DNA of 64,000 bases, from contig JAFBJZ010000364.1 of assembly GCA_016785225.1 (NCBI GenBank), positions 62,001 through 126,000 of the forward strand, written 5' to 3'. Shown here in pieces: positions 33,852 through 45,052 of the stretch. A program made the position numbers and the translations under genes. Under the pieces are notes generated by a model, which searched no databases, was not told the DNA's origin, and worked only from the letters and a program-made list of their open reading frames with translations. Within the stretch, counting starts at the first letter, position 1. Each line of letters starts with the position of its first letter. The stretch is from Psettodes erumei. Its lineage: Eukaryota > Chordata > Actinopteri > Pleuronectiformes > Psettodidae.

Positions 33852-34982
33852 ATGATGGCAGACCCCAGCAGACGAAGACCATGGCATCCGTTTCGGCAGC
33901 CAGGGATGTGTGGACTGCGAGGCACATTGTGTGTGTTAGTACTTATATCCATATGCATAATACTTCCACTGATTCTTCTTTTAAGACCTCAGCATGCTCA
34001 AGCTACTCCAACTGAGAGTTCTGAGGACAATAGTACTCACTCTAGACCGAGACGACATGCAAATCAAGTAACGGACACGTGTCTCAGGGCGGGAAAGAGC
34101 CTGGTTTTGAACTATACAAAGGGAACGCCGACTACGTTTCAGTTTGACCTGTGCTCACTGATAGGTTGTGGGGCCAAAGCGGCAAATTGGCGGGGTTATG
34201 ATGTATATCTTTGTATTCACACCAATCAACACCGGTGGTGCCAAACCTGGGATCATGTGATTACATGGTCAGGAGTTACTTGGACACAGCGGCCGTGTAA
34301 AAATAACCAGGTGTGTGCACGACAGTTAATCAGCATTATACGAGGTCAGTTGACATCATCAGGGCCAGGAGTAAACCCACTTTTGCTAACAGTAAAGCGA
34401 CTAAACCAATCCCTTCAACAAACAGGTCCCTGCCAATCCAACGATGCAACTTTTTATTTAGTGTTAGGAGTTGATGTGTCAGGACGGGACCCCATGGGCC
34501 TAATAAAAATAAATCTCATTGATCCACCCACCCCAAACGTGTCAGTCCCCACGTCCACACCCTCTGTAATGATTCCTTCCTTCGCCCTAGATTATGACAA
34601 TCTGAAACCACAGGATGTGCTCCAACTAGCTGCTGGTTATGTAAATAAAAACTTGTGGGTGGATTGGGTGGTGTCGATGGTTGGGGAGTTACCTGTAGGA
34701 ACCTGCATAGCCTGTGCAGGGGCACGCCCCACTCCGGAAACCATCCCCGCACCCCTGCACCGTGTTCGGGACAAAATGGGTTTCACGTGTTTGATGAAAT
34801 TGTTGAACTCCACTGCAAACCTGCATCGTAATTGCTCCAGTTTAGCACTGATTTACCCCGTTGCTAAACCGGCATGGGCACCCCCCACTGTGTCTGTCAC
34901 AATTGGAAATTACACCTGCTTTGCACGAAGAGATAACTCCTCGTCACCTCCGTTGGGAACTTCTCCGGCAGTCATGTATTGA
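33852..34982 (+). pseudogene. ERV1 env, surface subunit (gamma-type)
   Basis: The likely start is the ATG at 33852 (MMADPSRRRP); the frame is open further upstream without an earlier ATG. A hydrophobic leader, VLVLISICIILPLILLL, follows, then a basic RPRRHANQ site. The body is Cys-rich with many N-glycosylation sequons (for example NYTKG, NQSLQ, NVSV, NCSS, NYTC) and a C-X2-C motif (GTCIACAG near 34705) of the kind that links surface and transmembrane subunits in gamma-type envelopes. A TGA at 34980-34982 ends it before any subunit cleavage site. Old provirus; no function is implied. Confidence 0.8.
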
Positions 34983-35847
34983 ATAATGTGGCTGAGAGAC
35001 CGGACAAATTTTAGATTCACGGTTTGAGACTATTTTGGCTATGTGGCAATGACACACTCTGGGCCAGCCTTCCCTTGCAGTGGTCTGGCATGTGTGCCCT
35101 GGACGACTTCGAACACCTTTGACAGTGGTGGGCGTTAAAAAATTCCACGCGAGTACGACGGGCCATCTCTACAAATTGGGATCTATCTGTCAACTCCCCT
35201 ACTTACATAGATGCTATTGGGGTGCCCAGAGGTACCCAATGAATATAAACAGATCAGATCTGGCAGGGTTTGAGAACATTCCTATCTTATCAGCCATATT
35301 CCCGTCACTCCCAACAAAAATGTGGATCGCATTAACTACATTCATTATAATGTCCAGCGTCTCACAAACCTTACCAGGGATGCTGTGGAAGGATTGGCTG
35401 AAAAATTGGCAGCTGCCTCCCTTGTTGCATTACAGAACAGAGTGGCTCTGGACATGTTATTAGCTGAGAAAGGAGGGTGTGTGTGCGGTGACCAATGTTG
35501 CACGTTTATTTTCGGATGGTGCTGTAACCCGTGCTTTGGAAGGTCTCCACCTCCTCTCTTCAGAGCTTAAAGAGCACTCAGGCATCTCCAATCCATTGGA
35601 CGGCTGGTTGTCAAAAATGTTAGGGAAATGGAAACCTGTTTTCTTATCTATATTAACTTCATTGTTGGCTATGATTACTGTGTTAATATTGTGTGGTTGT
35701 TGTTGCATTCCATGTATTCGCTCGTTATGTAACCGACTTGTTGTAACTGCCATAGAGGGCAAGGTTCCTCCCCCTTATCAGATGCCTCTTCTGTCTCCAG
35801 CAGACATAGACTATTCTAGCAGCTCGGAAGACGACTCACCACTGTGA
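34983..35847 (+). pseudogene. ERV1 env, transmembrane subunit, broken
   Basis: Starting from 34983 the region shows several stops. From 35322 the surface-subunit frame reopens with heptad-like sequence and an LQNRVALDMLL stretch before a Cys cluster (GGCVCGDQCC). A frameshift near 35515 moves to the frame ending at 35847, which holds a membrane anchor (FLSILTSLLAMITVLILCG) and a short acidic/serine cytoplasmic tail. The Cys cluster is one residue shorter than the CX6CC usual in gamma-type envelopes. Stops plus a frameshift rule out a working envelope. Confidence 0.8.
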
Positions 35848-35998
35848 AGGTTTATATTTCACCCGTAGCAGTATGATGGAGCCTAATGAATCTCAGTGAA
35901 TTTAGGTATCTTGATGTTCATGCTATGAGTGTTTCATGCTCTGAAATTATTGTGTAAATATGTTGATTAATAAACCGGGGTATTGGGGTTGATTAATC

Positions 35999-36010
35999 AA
36001 AAGGGGGGAG
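35999..36010 (+). promoter_or_regulatory. ERV1 polypurine tract
   Basis: AAAAGGGGGGAG directly precedes the 3' LTR start TGTAGTGG. This is the expected plus-strand primer site. Confidence 0.85.
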
Positions 36011-36200
36011 TGTAGTGGGAAATTTAATCATTATATTTCGATGTGCTGGTTGATGTGATAAGGCTGCATTCTTGGTGTGACCCCAGAAGAACATGGAGCC
36101 TTGAAAGAACAGGTTGACCTGGGTCACCCTGTCTCTGTACCAAAACGAAAACAGTATGGACATGTGAAAGGCGAAGATGATGCACGTGAGGATGGTTATG
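36011..36200 (+). repeat. ERV1 3' LTR, truncated
   Basis: Nearly identical to the first 190 bp of the 5' LTR (30574-30768) apart from the first few bases, then breaks off at GATGGTTATGAAA where ERV2 env sequence begins. The missing part includes the poly(A) signal. The high similarity suggests a fairly recent insertion, despite the decayed coding regions. Confidence 0.9.
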
Positions 36201-36204
36201 AAAA

Positions 36205-36530
36205 CGGCAATTCATGACTGAGCATAAGTCAATTTGAAATGTAGTAGCAGTCCCTCGTACGTATTCCAGCTCTATTCCACCATAAGCAAACACCTATCTT
36301 TCGTGTTCATCACCTCATGGGTAGGTCTAGTGATTAGTTCTGGGCCCCAGTCAGTACATCCCCATATCACACTGCAGCTAACCACGGCTATCCCTGTCCA
36401 AATGGCCAATCCACGCCAGCTTCCATAACCCGAGTAGGTGTCTGTACCTCTCAGGCTGGTTGCAGGCACCTTCACGATCGCTGGTGCAGCTCAACTTCTT
36501 TCTTCAGAGATAAGGGTTAGACTACCCCGC
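36205..36530 (-). pseudogene. ERV2 env, N-terminal piece
   Basis: The minus strand encodes a leader with a hydrophobic part (GLAIWTGIAVVSCSVIWGC, 36360-36430) and, in another frame, VRGTATTFQIDLCSVMNC (36205-36260). That resembles the matching ERV1 stretch KGTPTTFQFDLCSLIGC, so the two envelopes are related. The piece ends at the ERV1 LTR junction. A frameshift near 36280 is needed to read through. Confidence 0.7.
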
Positions 36531-37330
36531 CTTCCGGTGGTCACTCCAGGGGATTATTCTGCCCCGATGTCGGAGGTGACTTTCTCAGAGCCAGCCGGCT
36601 CTGGGCACTTATCTTCCTGGTTCTGCTGAACCAGACGGTTGCTCCTTCATGGCTCCGCCGCCTCTGCACACTGACTCCAGTGGTACCAGGTCTCACCTTT
36701 TTCTTTCAGCCGGACTGCATGGGATGTTCTCTCAACCACCTCGTATGGACCAGTCCAGCGCGGTTCTGTCCACTTCCTCTTAATCACCTTCAATAGCAAC
36801 CAGCTTGCCTCTGGGACCAGGTGTGCTCAGGAACCTCTCCTGCTCGACTGGTCACCTATTTAGAAAAGACTGAGAGCATGCTTTGCAAATCACTTAAATA
36901 CTGTCTGTGACTTCTTGTGTCCTCCACCTTGTTCAAACTTAGCAACTGGCCCTGTGGACCTGGCATGGACCTCCCCGTCTGTAGTTCATGAGGAGTAAAT
37001 CCTGTGCCCCTGTTCACTGATGCTCTTATTATCATGAGGGCCAAAGGTAGAGCATCCACCCAGTTTTGTCCTGTCTGATCGCATATTTTGGCTAGTTTGC
37101 TTTTCACATTTTGATTCATTCTTTCCACCTTCCCCTGAGACTGAGGATGGTACACTGTCCCAAAGCTGTGTTTAAGCCCTAGCATAGTCTCCACTTTCTG
37201 CAAATCCTGATTCTTGAAATGTGACCCATTGTCTGACCTGATTTTCTCAGGAAAGCCGTGTTGTGGTATGTAATGGTTTATGAGAAACTTTACCACAGAT
37301 GCACTGTCCTCCCTTCTGGTCTCTAAATTT
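36480..37330 (-). pseudogene. ERV2 integrase, partial
   Basis: The frame at 36856-37458 (minus) carries SVVKFLINHYIPQHGFPEKI, RSDNGSHFKNQDLQ (second catalytic Asp), YHPQSQGKVERMNQNVKSKL (Glu) and TGFTPHELQTGRSMPGP. The C-terminal domain continues in 36480-36850 with WTGPYEVVERTSHAVRLKEK and WYHWSQC in a changed frame. The segment with the first catalytic Asp is absent, because protease-region sequence joins directly to mid-integrase near 37330; RT and RNase H are deleted. Confidence 0.85.
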
Positions 37331-37819
37331 TTCTTGATACTATTCTGTGTTATTCCTGTCATAGAACAAGGTGACATGAGGCGGGTCAGGAGGAGGAACG
37401 TAAGGCTCCAGTTGGACGATCCAGGGTTTCCAGTCGAGGAACAGGGACACAATGCCATACTGATCCGGAGATTCAGGATTCAACTTGGCCCAATAGACAT
37501 CCGCCCACTGTTCATCCACTGGCTTCACCAGATACTGTCCTGTTGTTGAATGAGAGGAGCATGGAAGTTGAGTTCCCTCTGGTAGAGTGACTATGAGTCC
37601 CTCTGGTCCGCACAGGATGGTAGCCCCTAGTTTAATAAGCATGTCCCGTCCTAATAGATTCACTGGGGCTGTGGGAGAATATGCATATGAATGATGTACA
37701 ACTTGCTTCCCCACCCTGGTCACCAGAGGTTCAGTCATTGGCAGAGTTTGTGGTTCCCCAGAAAAACCCATGACGGTGGTGGAGGCTGAAGACAAAGTCT
37801 GTACATTCACAGTGTTCAT
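37331..37819 (-). pseudogene. ERV2 protease end and following pol segment
   Basis: The minus strand encodes VNLLGRDMLIKLGATIL, the C-terminal signature of retropepsins (G-R-D), then VTLPEGTQLPC, EQWADVYWAKLNPES and YVPPPDPPHVTLFYDRNN. The active-site Asp segment would lie upstream and is missing. The PPHVTLFYD stretch is followed by a deletion into integrase. A similar PHVTL motif occurs in the ERV3 pol fragment near 63910, so it may be a conserved domain between protease and RT in this lineage. Confidence 0.75.
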
Positions 37820-38448
37820 GCAGTTTTGATCCTTCTCTCGTTCTTAATCCTGTAACACTTTTTAAAACACAATTACCGTTTTAATGTTTCAAAATCTCTG
37901 TAACTCATATCCTGTAATAAATAGTTTGGGTGTCCTCAATTGCCGGGCCTCTAACCCAGCGTCTCCCTGAGACTCCGTCCCCTGCCGAGGATCGGTAGGG
38001 CTTGCCAATAGCCGAAGACGAGTGCCTAGATTTTAGACGAGCTATCCTATCATCTCTATTGGCGATGCTTCTTAGGAGTTCCACTCACGGCCTCAAAACC
38101 TGCACTCTGGCTCAGGGGATGGTTACCCCCATCTTGCCTAATCCTGGTCTGATTCACGGTCTTGCCTCACGGTCTTATCTCACACGACTTCACGGTCTTG
38201 TCGCGCTTTTTGACTCATGATCTTGGCTCACGGTCTTGTCAGTAAGTCATAATTTCTCCAATTTTGCAGAGACCTCGACTCTCCTCTTTTCAACACCAAT
38301 TTAGAATGTTCAATGTGCAGAAATTTAGGAGTAACTAGGTTTTCTGCTCACCTGTATTTGAGGCGCCTCTTGTGTTGTGAGAGAATGGTCTCAGTCTCTT
38401 TTGGTCCAAATCAGGTCTCTCCTTGCCGCCAATCAGTCTCTTCTCCGC
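37820..38448 (-). other. ERV2 leader region, gag deleted
   Basis: Between primer site and protease I see no Gag motif. The sequence has repeated CACGGTCTTG units (38155-38240) and no long frame. Gag appears to have been deleted. Confidence 0.55.
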
Positions 38449-38466
38449 ATCCCGGACGAGCCCCCA
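38449..38466 (-). promoter_or_regulatory. ERV2 primer-binding site (tRNA-Pro)
   Basis: The minus strand reads TGGGGGCTCGTCCGGGAT, the classic proline-tRNA primer site of gammaretroviruses, three bases downstream of the LTR end. Confidence 0.92.
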
Positions 38467-38469
38467 AAT

Positions 38470-39148
38470 TGTTGAAGTCAAACTTGACTTCCCCAGGTTA
38501 GTGGCTGCGGAATCAGAGACAGAGTTCAATGGAGTGGAGTAGATGACTTTATTTGCAAAAGCTTTTGGAGATTACACTTGGAGAGAGTGAGAGAGTAACC
38601 CTGTCTGTCCCAGTGCAATCTGAAACAGTATGGTAAAGCATCCTTCTTATCAACGAGTCTGACAACTCCTCCCTCCTGTCGTTGTTCACCTCTGTACTTC
38701 CCAATTAGTTGCACAACATCTGTGCAGCCTTCGCCAGTTGCATCCTGTCAGCTACCTTTTAGGAAGTTGGCCTTTTCAATCTGGTCTTGACCGGGTCTGT
38801 GGTTACTTGCCCTGCCAGTTCCTCTCTAGCTCTCCCCCTCCTCTTCATTCATTAAATATATTCGTATCAGCAGAAATCACAATACTGTTCCCCTTCAGGG
38901 TGATTATTCAGCAAAATCACAGCCCCTGTCTTCACATGACATCCTTATTAGTAGCATAGCAGTCAGACCAGTAGTTCATACTATGGTCATGTTCTCTTTT
39001 CACTTCCTTAAACACAGCAGGCAAACAATCACTTCCTTGTCATGATCCTGTCTTTTACTTTCCGTTCTTTAAGCTCTGCTGCCGCCTTGTGCTTTCAGAC
39101 CATAAATTCAAATGTGGCATTTTATATTCACCTTTTAGATTTACCTCT
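38470..39148 (-). repeat. ERV2 5' LTR
   Basis: On the minus strand the LTR would end ...TTCAACA at 38470, just before the primer site, with an AATAAA signal at about 38550. Its outer edge is unclear and placed at 39148, where family-Z repeat sequence begins. No partner 3' LTR remains because the element is truncated at 36205. Confidence 0.65.
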
Positions 39149-39305
39149 CCAGATTAACAACTAGTTTAGGTAGAAGGAATTTGGAGTTCTTGACCGTGTA
39201 GAGGTTGGTGGAATTCACTCTTGTGCAACATTAAACAGGCAACAGGTATGTTTAATAATCATTTATTAACAAGAATAAAAGAAAAGGAAACATACAATCT
39301 AGCTA

Positions 39306-39307
<2 letters not shown>

Positions 39308-39360
<53 letters not shown>
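39308..39360. repeat. (GT)n microsatellite
   Basis: GT run inside repeat Z copy B, in the same position as 4749-4792 of copy A. Confidence 0.97.
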
Positions 39361-39362
<2 letters not shown>

Positions 39363-39441
39363 TGGGTGTGTCAAAATGGCTGCTGAGGCCTGGAGGCCCT
39401 GAACAAAGAAGATCTGTGGAGGCACTCAGACCATGTGCTGG

Positions 39442-39445
<4 letters not shown>

Positions 39446-39481
<36 letters not shown>
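39446..39481. repeat. (GT)n microsatellite
   Basis: Second GT run in repeat Z copy B, in the position of 4873-4924 of copy A. Confidence 0.97.
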
Positions 39482-39483
<2 letters not shown>

Positions 39484-40367
39484 CATGAGGTGCCAGGTTA
39501 GAGGAAGGATGGTTAGTTAGCATGCAAGCGTAACCTAACTTCATCTACTTAACAATGTGGCAGAGCCAACTATACAATAACCTGTCTACCAAACTGATCA
39601 CAACACTCAGTAAACACAAATACATCAAATCACAGTTGATGATTTATCTTAGCTTAGCTTGTCTTAGCTTGACTAGGCCCAGTTGGTGTTACCAGTTCTG
39701 GTGTGAGAGACACTCTCTCTGGTGTGTTGCTCCTTTGGCTGGTGGTTCCTGATGGAAGGGCCAAGCTGAGAGAGTTGGAATTCCGATGTTGGAAGGCAGT
39801 CTTTGCTGTGTGGTCCTGATGGCAGACGCTGGAGGGAAACTGGCCGCTCCTTTGACGTAGTTGGTTAGCAGCTCGGTGCTAACTCGCTGTGTGGCTCCTG
39901 TTGTATGGAGGATTAGCCTACAAACCTTGTGTTTGTTGGCTAATGGAGTTTGTTTGCCGGATCTTGATCGTTCTTCAGCAGGCTCTCGCGCCACTGCTGT
40001 GAGGAAAGGTCTGAGGATCTGCTTTGGTCAGCAGGCTACCTCAGACGGCCAGCTGCAGCTGCACAGCTGGGGGTCCCTGAAGAGTGGTTCCAGGGAAGAG
40101 TTGTTGAAGAAGAGCTTGGAGAAGAGGAAGGAAGAGAAGAGAGCGAATAAAGGCTGAGCACAGCCTTTATATGACTTGATGACCTCAGAGGTCACATGCC
40201 AGAGTCATCCAGTGGTGGCTGCTGGATCGGATTTCACACCTGGAAAGTTGTGGGACTTTAAGGTTCCGGTGCTTTCCTTTGTCTCCAAGACAAAGAAAGC
40301 CATATGGTCGAAACTTGGTTATGCGTGGTGAGCCTCCATTGCTCACCACCAGGTTCAGGTCCCAACA

Positions 40368-41916
40368 CTCCTGTGCTCCTGTGGCCGTATGATGTAGTGG
40401 CTCTCCATGCCACCGTATGGCACTGTGCCAGTTTCTAGTGCGCTGTTGCCGGGCCACACCATGCGCACATACATAGGCAGGTGTCTGACCACACCTCTTG
40501 CCTTCTATCCTTCCTTGGATCATCCCTGTGTGCGGTGGCTGCAGCCCTGCATGGCAGTGCGTGCATTTTGGTGTGACTGCCTGGCTGCCAACGTGCTTCA
40601 CTGTCATTCAAAAGATAATGCGCTCTGCCGGTATACCCTCTCCATTCAAGTGCACAGTCGGTACTGTGTGCGCACTGGTGACGCTGGTGTTTGTGTGTGC
40701 GTGTGCAGCTGGCTGTTGGTGTGGAGGGCCTACTTGACCTGCTCAGAGCCCAGTATGGTCACTTCTCGTTTACCTTGGTGAGTCAGCAATGTCTGCCTAT
40801 CTTTAACAACTTTGCGCGTGGCTCTTTGCTGTTTCACCTATGCTGCTTCACAGCTGATGCTTTTGTTACCAGCACCAGACCTAGGGAAAATCTGGACCAG
40901 CAGCAAGGGTTACACAGCCTAGGGAGCGCTGTGTAGCCAATAGATACATGCACTAACTCATACCTGTGAATCAACAAAGGAAGACACGAGTTATGCTCAG
41001 GCTTGTTTATTTCTCACTGCGCATGAGCTGAGCCTGGTAGCTACAGTCTCCCTAGTGGATCCACAGCAGCAGTACAGCACCATCTATAGATGTAATTAGG
41101 TATTACTTGCTGTATGTGAAGACATCCAAGTGTCCATTAAGTGTATGTCAAAACAAATTTGCACATCAGCACAATTCAATTATTAACAAAAAATAGCGGG
41201 GGGTGCCTCTTTACACAAAAATAACTAAATGTAGTGTTTTCCAACCTACTACACTTTGCTGATTAGCTGTCCTGCTGGCTGAGCTGCATGGTGACTTCAG
41301 CTCCTGCTGAGATCATCATAGATCATTTTCTTATTGTTTGTGTGTATTTTTTTGTTTACCTAATTAATCTCCTTACTTATATAGTTGTTTTCTTCTTTGA
41401 TTTGGGTTGAGAATTAAAACAATTGCATTATTTTATATTTCTTTATTCTGTGAATATTAATTTGGTGCGCATGGAATTTTGTTAGATTTTATTGTCACCA
41501 CTAGGGCTTTTGTATTGTCTTTGTTCACTGTGTGTTAGTTTTCTTTTCTTTTCTTTTGTTTGCTGGTTTGCTGTGTCACAGGTGGTTTTCTTTTGGTGTG
41601 AATTCCCTTGCCTTGGTTTGATGCCAGCCCTGTCTAACCCTTTTTTGTTTCGCCTTCTTGTGCCATTGGTTCTTAGTTTACGCCCTGGTGGCTAATATTT
41701 TTAGCTACTTTACATTTTCTCATATTTTGTCTAATAAATAATTTTTAATTTAACACGTTCTCTGTCCAAATGGAATTTATTATAGAACCTGTTTTGCGTA
41801 CTTGTTGGTTGATCTGAAATTATTCACCTATACGAAAATAGTAAACTTCCATTTTAATAATTTCTGGGGATGAAATTTCCCCGGTGGCGTTGTTGAGGCA
41901 ACTTACTGCACCACTC
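40368..41916. other. No recognised gene
   Basis: Open frames exist but show no family motif. 41320-41760 is T-rich with AATAAA. It may contain LTR debris, which I cannot define. Confidence 0.4.
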
Positions 41917-42353
41917 TGTCACACTCCCCTGAGGGAGCGGCAGCATTTAAAAAAAGTTCAAAGCTGCTTCACCTCAGCCCCTGCACTCATTTGTCGTGGA
42001 GCCCTTCATCATATGGACTGAACCCATCATACCATCCATGTTTCCGTCACTCCGGCTGTTTCTTCGTCCCAGACTTTGTTCACTCACAGGTACTAAAGTG
42101 AGTCCACTCTTCTTGCCTAACCTGTCATCTTGGTATTACCTGGATTCTTGCCTTCCTGTTAAAAGGTTTGGTGGCCCACCATGGACAATGACACCCAGCC
42201 TGTTATCTCTGCTTGCACAGAGTTTCCTCAAAACAAATCATCAACCAAGCCCAGCTCTGGCCTTCTCCATCCATTGCCATGTTCCCAGTTTCCCTTTGTC
42301 CAGCAGCGTGAGTTTCCAACTCACGCTGCTGTAACAAAATAAATTCCCTGACA
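41917..42353 (+). repeat. LTR-like segment (TGTC...GACA)
   Basis: Starts TGTCACACTCCCC and ends AAATTCCCTGACA, with short inverted ends TGTC/GACA and an AATAAA signal 13 bases before the end. A 12-bp perfect hairpin lies just before the signal. Length 437 bp. It resembles a gypsy-type LTR but has no second copy in the window and no obvious primer site after it. Confidence 0.5.
42301..42331. repeat. Perfect 12-bp inverted repeat (hairpin)
   Basis: CAGCAGCGTGAG, seven-base loop TTTCCAA, CTCACGCTGCTG. It lies about 10 bases before an AATAAA signal, where a hairpin could act in transcript termination or processing. Confidence 0.85.
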
Positions 42354-42361
42354 GGATAAAT

Positions 42362-42485
42362 TATCTAACTATCCATCTATCTTACCATTATAGACCACAT
42401 TTTTAAAGCTGCACATTTTCTTGTATCTAACTATCCATCTATCTTACCATTATAGACCACGTTTTTAAAGCAGCACATTTTCTTG
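42362..42485. repeat. 62-bp tandem duplication
   Basis: Two copies of a 62-bp unit beginning TATCTAACTATCCATC, at 42362-42423 and 42424-42485, differing at about two positions. The near identity indicates a recent duplication. Confidence 0.95.
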
Positions 42486-42720
42486 CTCTGCCAAAACTCC
42501 CTTCAGCAAGTGAGACTGCAGACCTTTTGGTGGATCACATCTTCCACCTGGATGGGATCCAATCGGACACTGAATCTGACAGAGGCCCACAGTTCACTGC
42601 TCAGGTTTGGAAGGCGTTCTGTTCAGCACTGAACACTGCAGTCAGTCTTTCCTCTGCTTACCATCCTCAATCTAATGGCCAGGCTGAGTATGTAAATCAG
42701 GAGATGGAGGTTTAACTCTG
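42486..42720 (+). pseudogene. Ty3/gypsy integrase core fragment
   Basis: Plus-strand sequence encodes LPKLPSASETADLLVDHIF, then GIQSDTESDRGPQF (second catalytic Asp), CSALNTAVSLSSAYHPQSNG and QAEYVNQ (catalytic Glu), the chromovirus-type integrase core. It stops at 42713-42715. Upstream and downstream parts are missing; the chromodomain at 44600-44772 may be its distant C-terminus. Confidence 0.85.
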
Positions 42721-43529
42721 CTGTATCATCTCTACTAACATGTCTATCTGGTTCTACCCTCCTCCACTTCTCCTCCAGGATCCAGAACCAAGCAAACCGC
42801 TGCCACACCCCTGAACCCACCTGTCTTGGACTAGGTTTCCAATTAGCTAAACACTCCCAAAAAACTCCAGAACACAGATGATTTATGCTCATGAAATTTA
42901 CTGGAAATATTGTGAAACTGAAAGTAAAGAAGACACAAAAAAGATGCTTACATTACCAAACAAATAAACATCATTTAGCATAGCCTTTTGATACCAGCAA
43001 CATGACTGAAATAATACACTAACATAGCTGAATCGTACACTAAACCACACAAAAATCACTAAGGAGCAACACAGGAGATTAGTCTGTAATATAATGCGCT
43101 TTTTTTAGCACTTTCAATAATCAAACAAACTCAAAAATACTTACAAACGTTGCCTTAGCAAAGAGGGAGGAAGAAAAGGCTGCTGATCCAAGAGCTGCTA
43201 GCTGATCCTGGCCGCATTTTGAAAACTGCTCCCTGTCTCCCAGCATGCACTGCTCCTCTGTTGCCATGGTTACCAAAATAAACAAATCTCTCAAATAATT
43301 AACTTACTAGAGACATAACACCACCTATGCTCCCAGCTGAAAGGTATGCCTCAGTTCTTTTTTCAACTTTGTTTATTGATGTCCCGCACACAAAAAAGAC
43401 AATAATTTTAAAGCACTGATAAGTGGAGGTGTTGTAAGGTGTACAGAAAAAAAATTCAACAAACACAGGGCAACTACAGGAAAAAAAACATGAGCTTGGT
43501 CGTGCTGCATTCCACATAGTTATGTTAAG
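42721..43529. other. Unassigned sequence between gypsy integrase and L1 pieces
   Basis: No protein motif on either strand. It could hold the end of the L1 fragment or decayed gypsy sequence. Confidence 0.35.
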
Positions 43530-44470
43530 CATATTATCCTCGTTCAAACCAAACCAAAAACAGCAGAAGAAAAATAAATTCATTAAAATAAATTATGATG
43601 GTAATGAACTCACAAATGAACAAATAAAAGGTAGGAGAACTTACCTGTTTGAGGGCAGCTGGGAAAGTAGTCCCCCCGAAAGGCCCCCACAACTTTTGAA
43701 ATTCCTGGAGGATCCATTGAGTGTATGTCAGATTTTTCCAGTTGTATGTTTTGTTTTTAATTTTTTTCACTAGAGAGTGTGGGTCGTTGGTGTTGGCACT
43801 TTCCATCTAATTAATATGAGATGTCACTAAGGGTACAAGAGCTACCAGATCTTCTTCTGGATAGAGGTATGAGGGATTCTGAGCAGAGCAGTTATGGCAT
43901 TAGGCCCCATAAGTGTCCCAGTTATTTCTGACATAGTTTTAAAAATTGCAGTTGATGGGCAAGACCAGAATGTATGGATAGGATTTGCAAGAATCTGATG
44001 ACCCTTCGCACAAGATGGATATATTTTATCATAAATTTTGGAGAGCCTAAATTTGGTCCAGTGAGTATGGTGTACATTATTGCATTGAATCAACCCATAC
44101 CTGATACAGATCGATTAGGTTTGTATTAGTTTAAGAATATTGTCCCAGAGTTTAATTGAAATGCCCTCCCCTAGATCCTTCCCCACCAGTGCCTGAACTG
44201 CATTCAGAGAGGTTCAGGATAAGGTTAGAATTTGACACACACACACACACACACACACATTGTAGGAGTTCGGGAAATAATGAGGCAGCAAGACTTGCTG
44301 GTTGATCAAGACTGACCACCTCTGTAGCCATCTTTATAACTATGCCCACAACCTTTAACCCCAAGAAGCAAGAAGCATGTCATAGAAACTCTGACTATGA
44401 TGTAGCCTTGAAAGTGTAACAAGGTGAATAATCCAGTGTTACAGAAGTAGCTGCCAAAATATAAATAAGT
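43530..44470 (-). mobile_element. L1-type LINE ORF2 C-terminal fragment
   Basis: The minus strand at 43842-44093 encodes HHTHWTKFRLSKIYDKIYPS, CAKGHQ and HTFWSCPS, the Cys/His-bearing C-terminal segment of L1 ORF2 (C...H...C pattern). 43534-43806 continues with WKNLTYTQWILQEFQKLWGP. Frames are interrupted. It lies between the gypsy integrase and chromodomain pieces and so probably inserted into that element. Confidence 0.75.
44235..44259. repeat. (CA)n microsatellite
   Basis: An uninterrupted CA run of about 12 units. Confidence 0.95.
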
Positions 44471-44599
44471 ATGTGAGATCATACGTGTAATGACTGGAAT
44501 TTGAGTAAGAAAATTATCTTAGGTATGTCAGCCGGCTGGTTAAGAAAGTGGGCATATGTGTTGCAGACAAAACTGTGAACTTTAAAAAAATATCTGGTT

Positions 44600-44772
44600 G
44601 TCATCCTCATTTTACTGTCCACAGGCTGCTGAAGGTACATTGTTGTGATTGGGGTTTGCAGGACCTTATAGATTGGGAGGGCTATGGTTCTGAGGAGCGC
44701 TGCTGGGATCCATGTAGGGAGATTCTGGATTTCCTACCTGGTGTGGGACTTCCTGACACCCTGACTTGTTAG
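44600..44772 (+). pseudogene. Ty3/gypsy chromodomain fragment
   Basis: The plus-strand frame ends at 44772 and encodes LQDLIDWEGYGSEERCWDPC followed by REILD. This is the chromodomain core found at the C-terminus of chromovirus integrases, where it helps target chromatin. The preceding HPHFTVHRLLKVH does not fit well, so the N-terminal part is damaged. Confidence 0.8.
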
Positions 44773-44804
44773 GCTGTGCATTGGCTGGTGCTGGTGGGGG
44801 GGTC

Positions 44805-45052
44805 TGTCAGGCTTGTGCCGAGCTGGCAGTCCCCCCCCCCTTCCTTCCCCTTGTTTTTGTGCTTGATTGCAGGAGTGGAGTGGAGTGGAGTGAAGTGTGC
44901 AGGAGCCCGCCAGCCATTGTCTTCATCAAGCCCCCCCGGTTCTCATCTGGAATCTTTCCTCCTGTCCTTTTTCTTTTTTGAATAAGCCCATAAATAAATC
45001 CAACCAGCCTCCAGTCTATGTTCTGATTATGGGTTCTGTACCAGCCTTAACA
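44805..45052 (+). repeat. LTR-like segment after gypsy chromodomain
   Basis: A purine run (GGTGCTGGTGGGGGGG) precedes TGTCAGGCTTG at 44805. The segment ends ...CCAGCCTTAACA at 45052 and carries AATAAA at about 44995. Position after the integrase end, the purine tract and TG...CA ends fit a 248-bp 3' LTR. It does not match the 41917 segment. Confidence 0.6.

Larger units (their letters stand above)
39149..40367 (-). repeat. LTR-like repeat family Z, copy B
   Basis: Nearly identical to 4575-5797, ending at the same CCCAACA. Compared with copy A it lacks the inner ~110 bp of the LTR and the primer-like site, so it is truncated at the ERV2 LTR border. It differs in (GT)n lengths and a small insertion near 40100. 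No coding function. Confidence 0.8.

Noticed and set aside
33852..35847. Domesticated (syncytin-like) envelope gene
   Set aside because: A TGA, further stops from 34983 and a frameshift near 35515 break the reading, which is unlike a preserved host gene.
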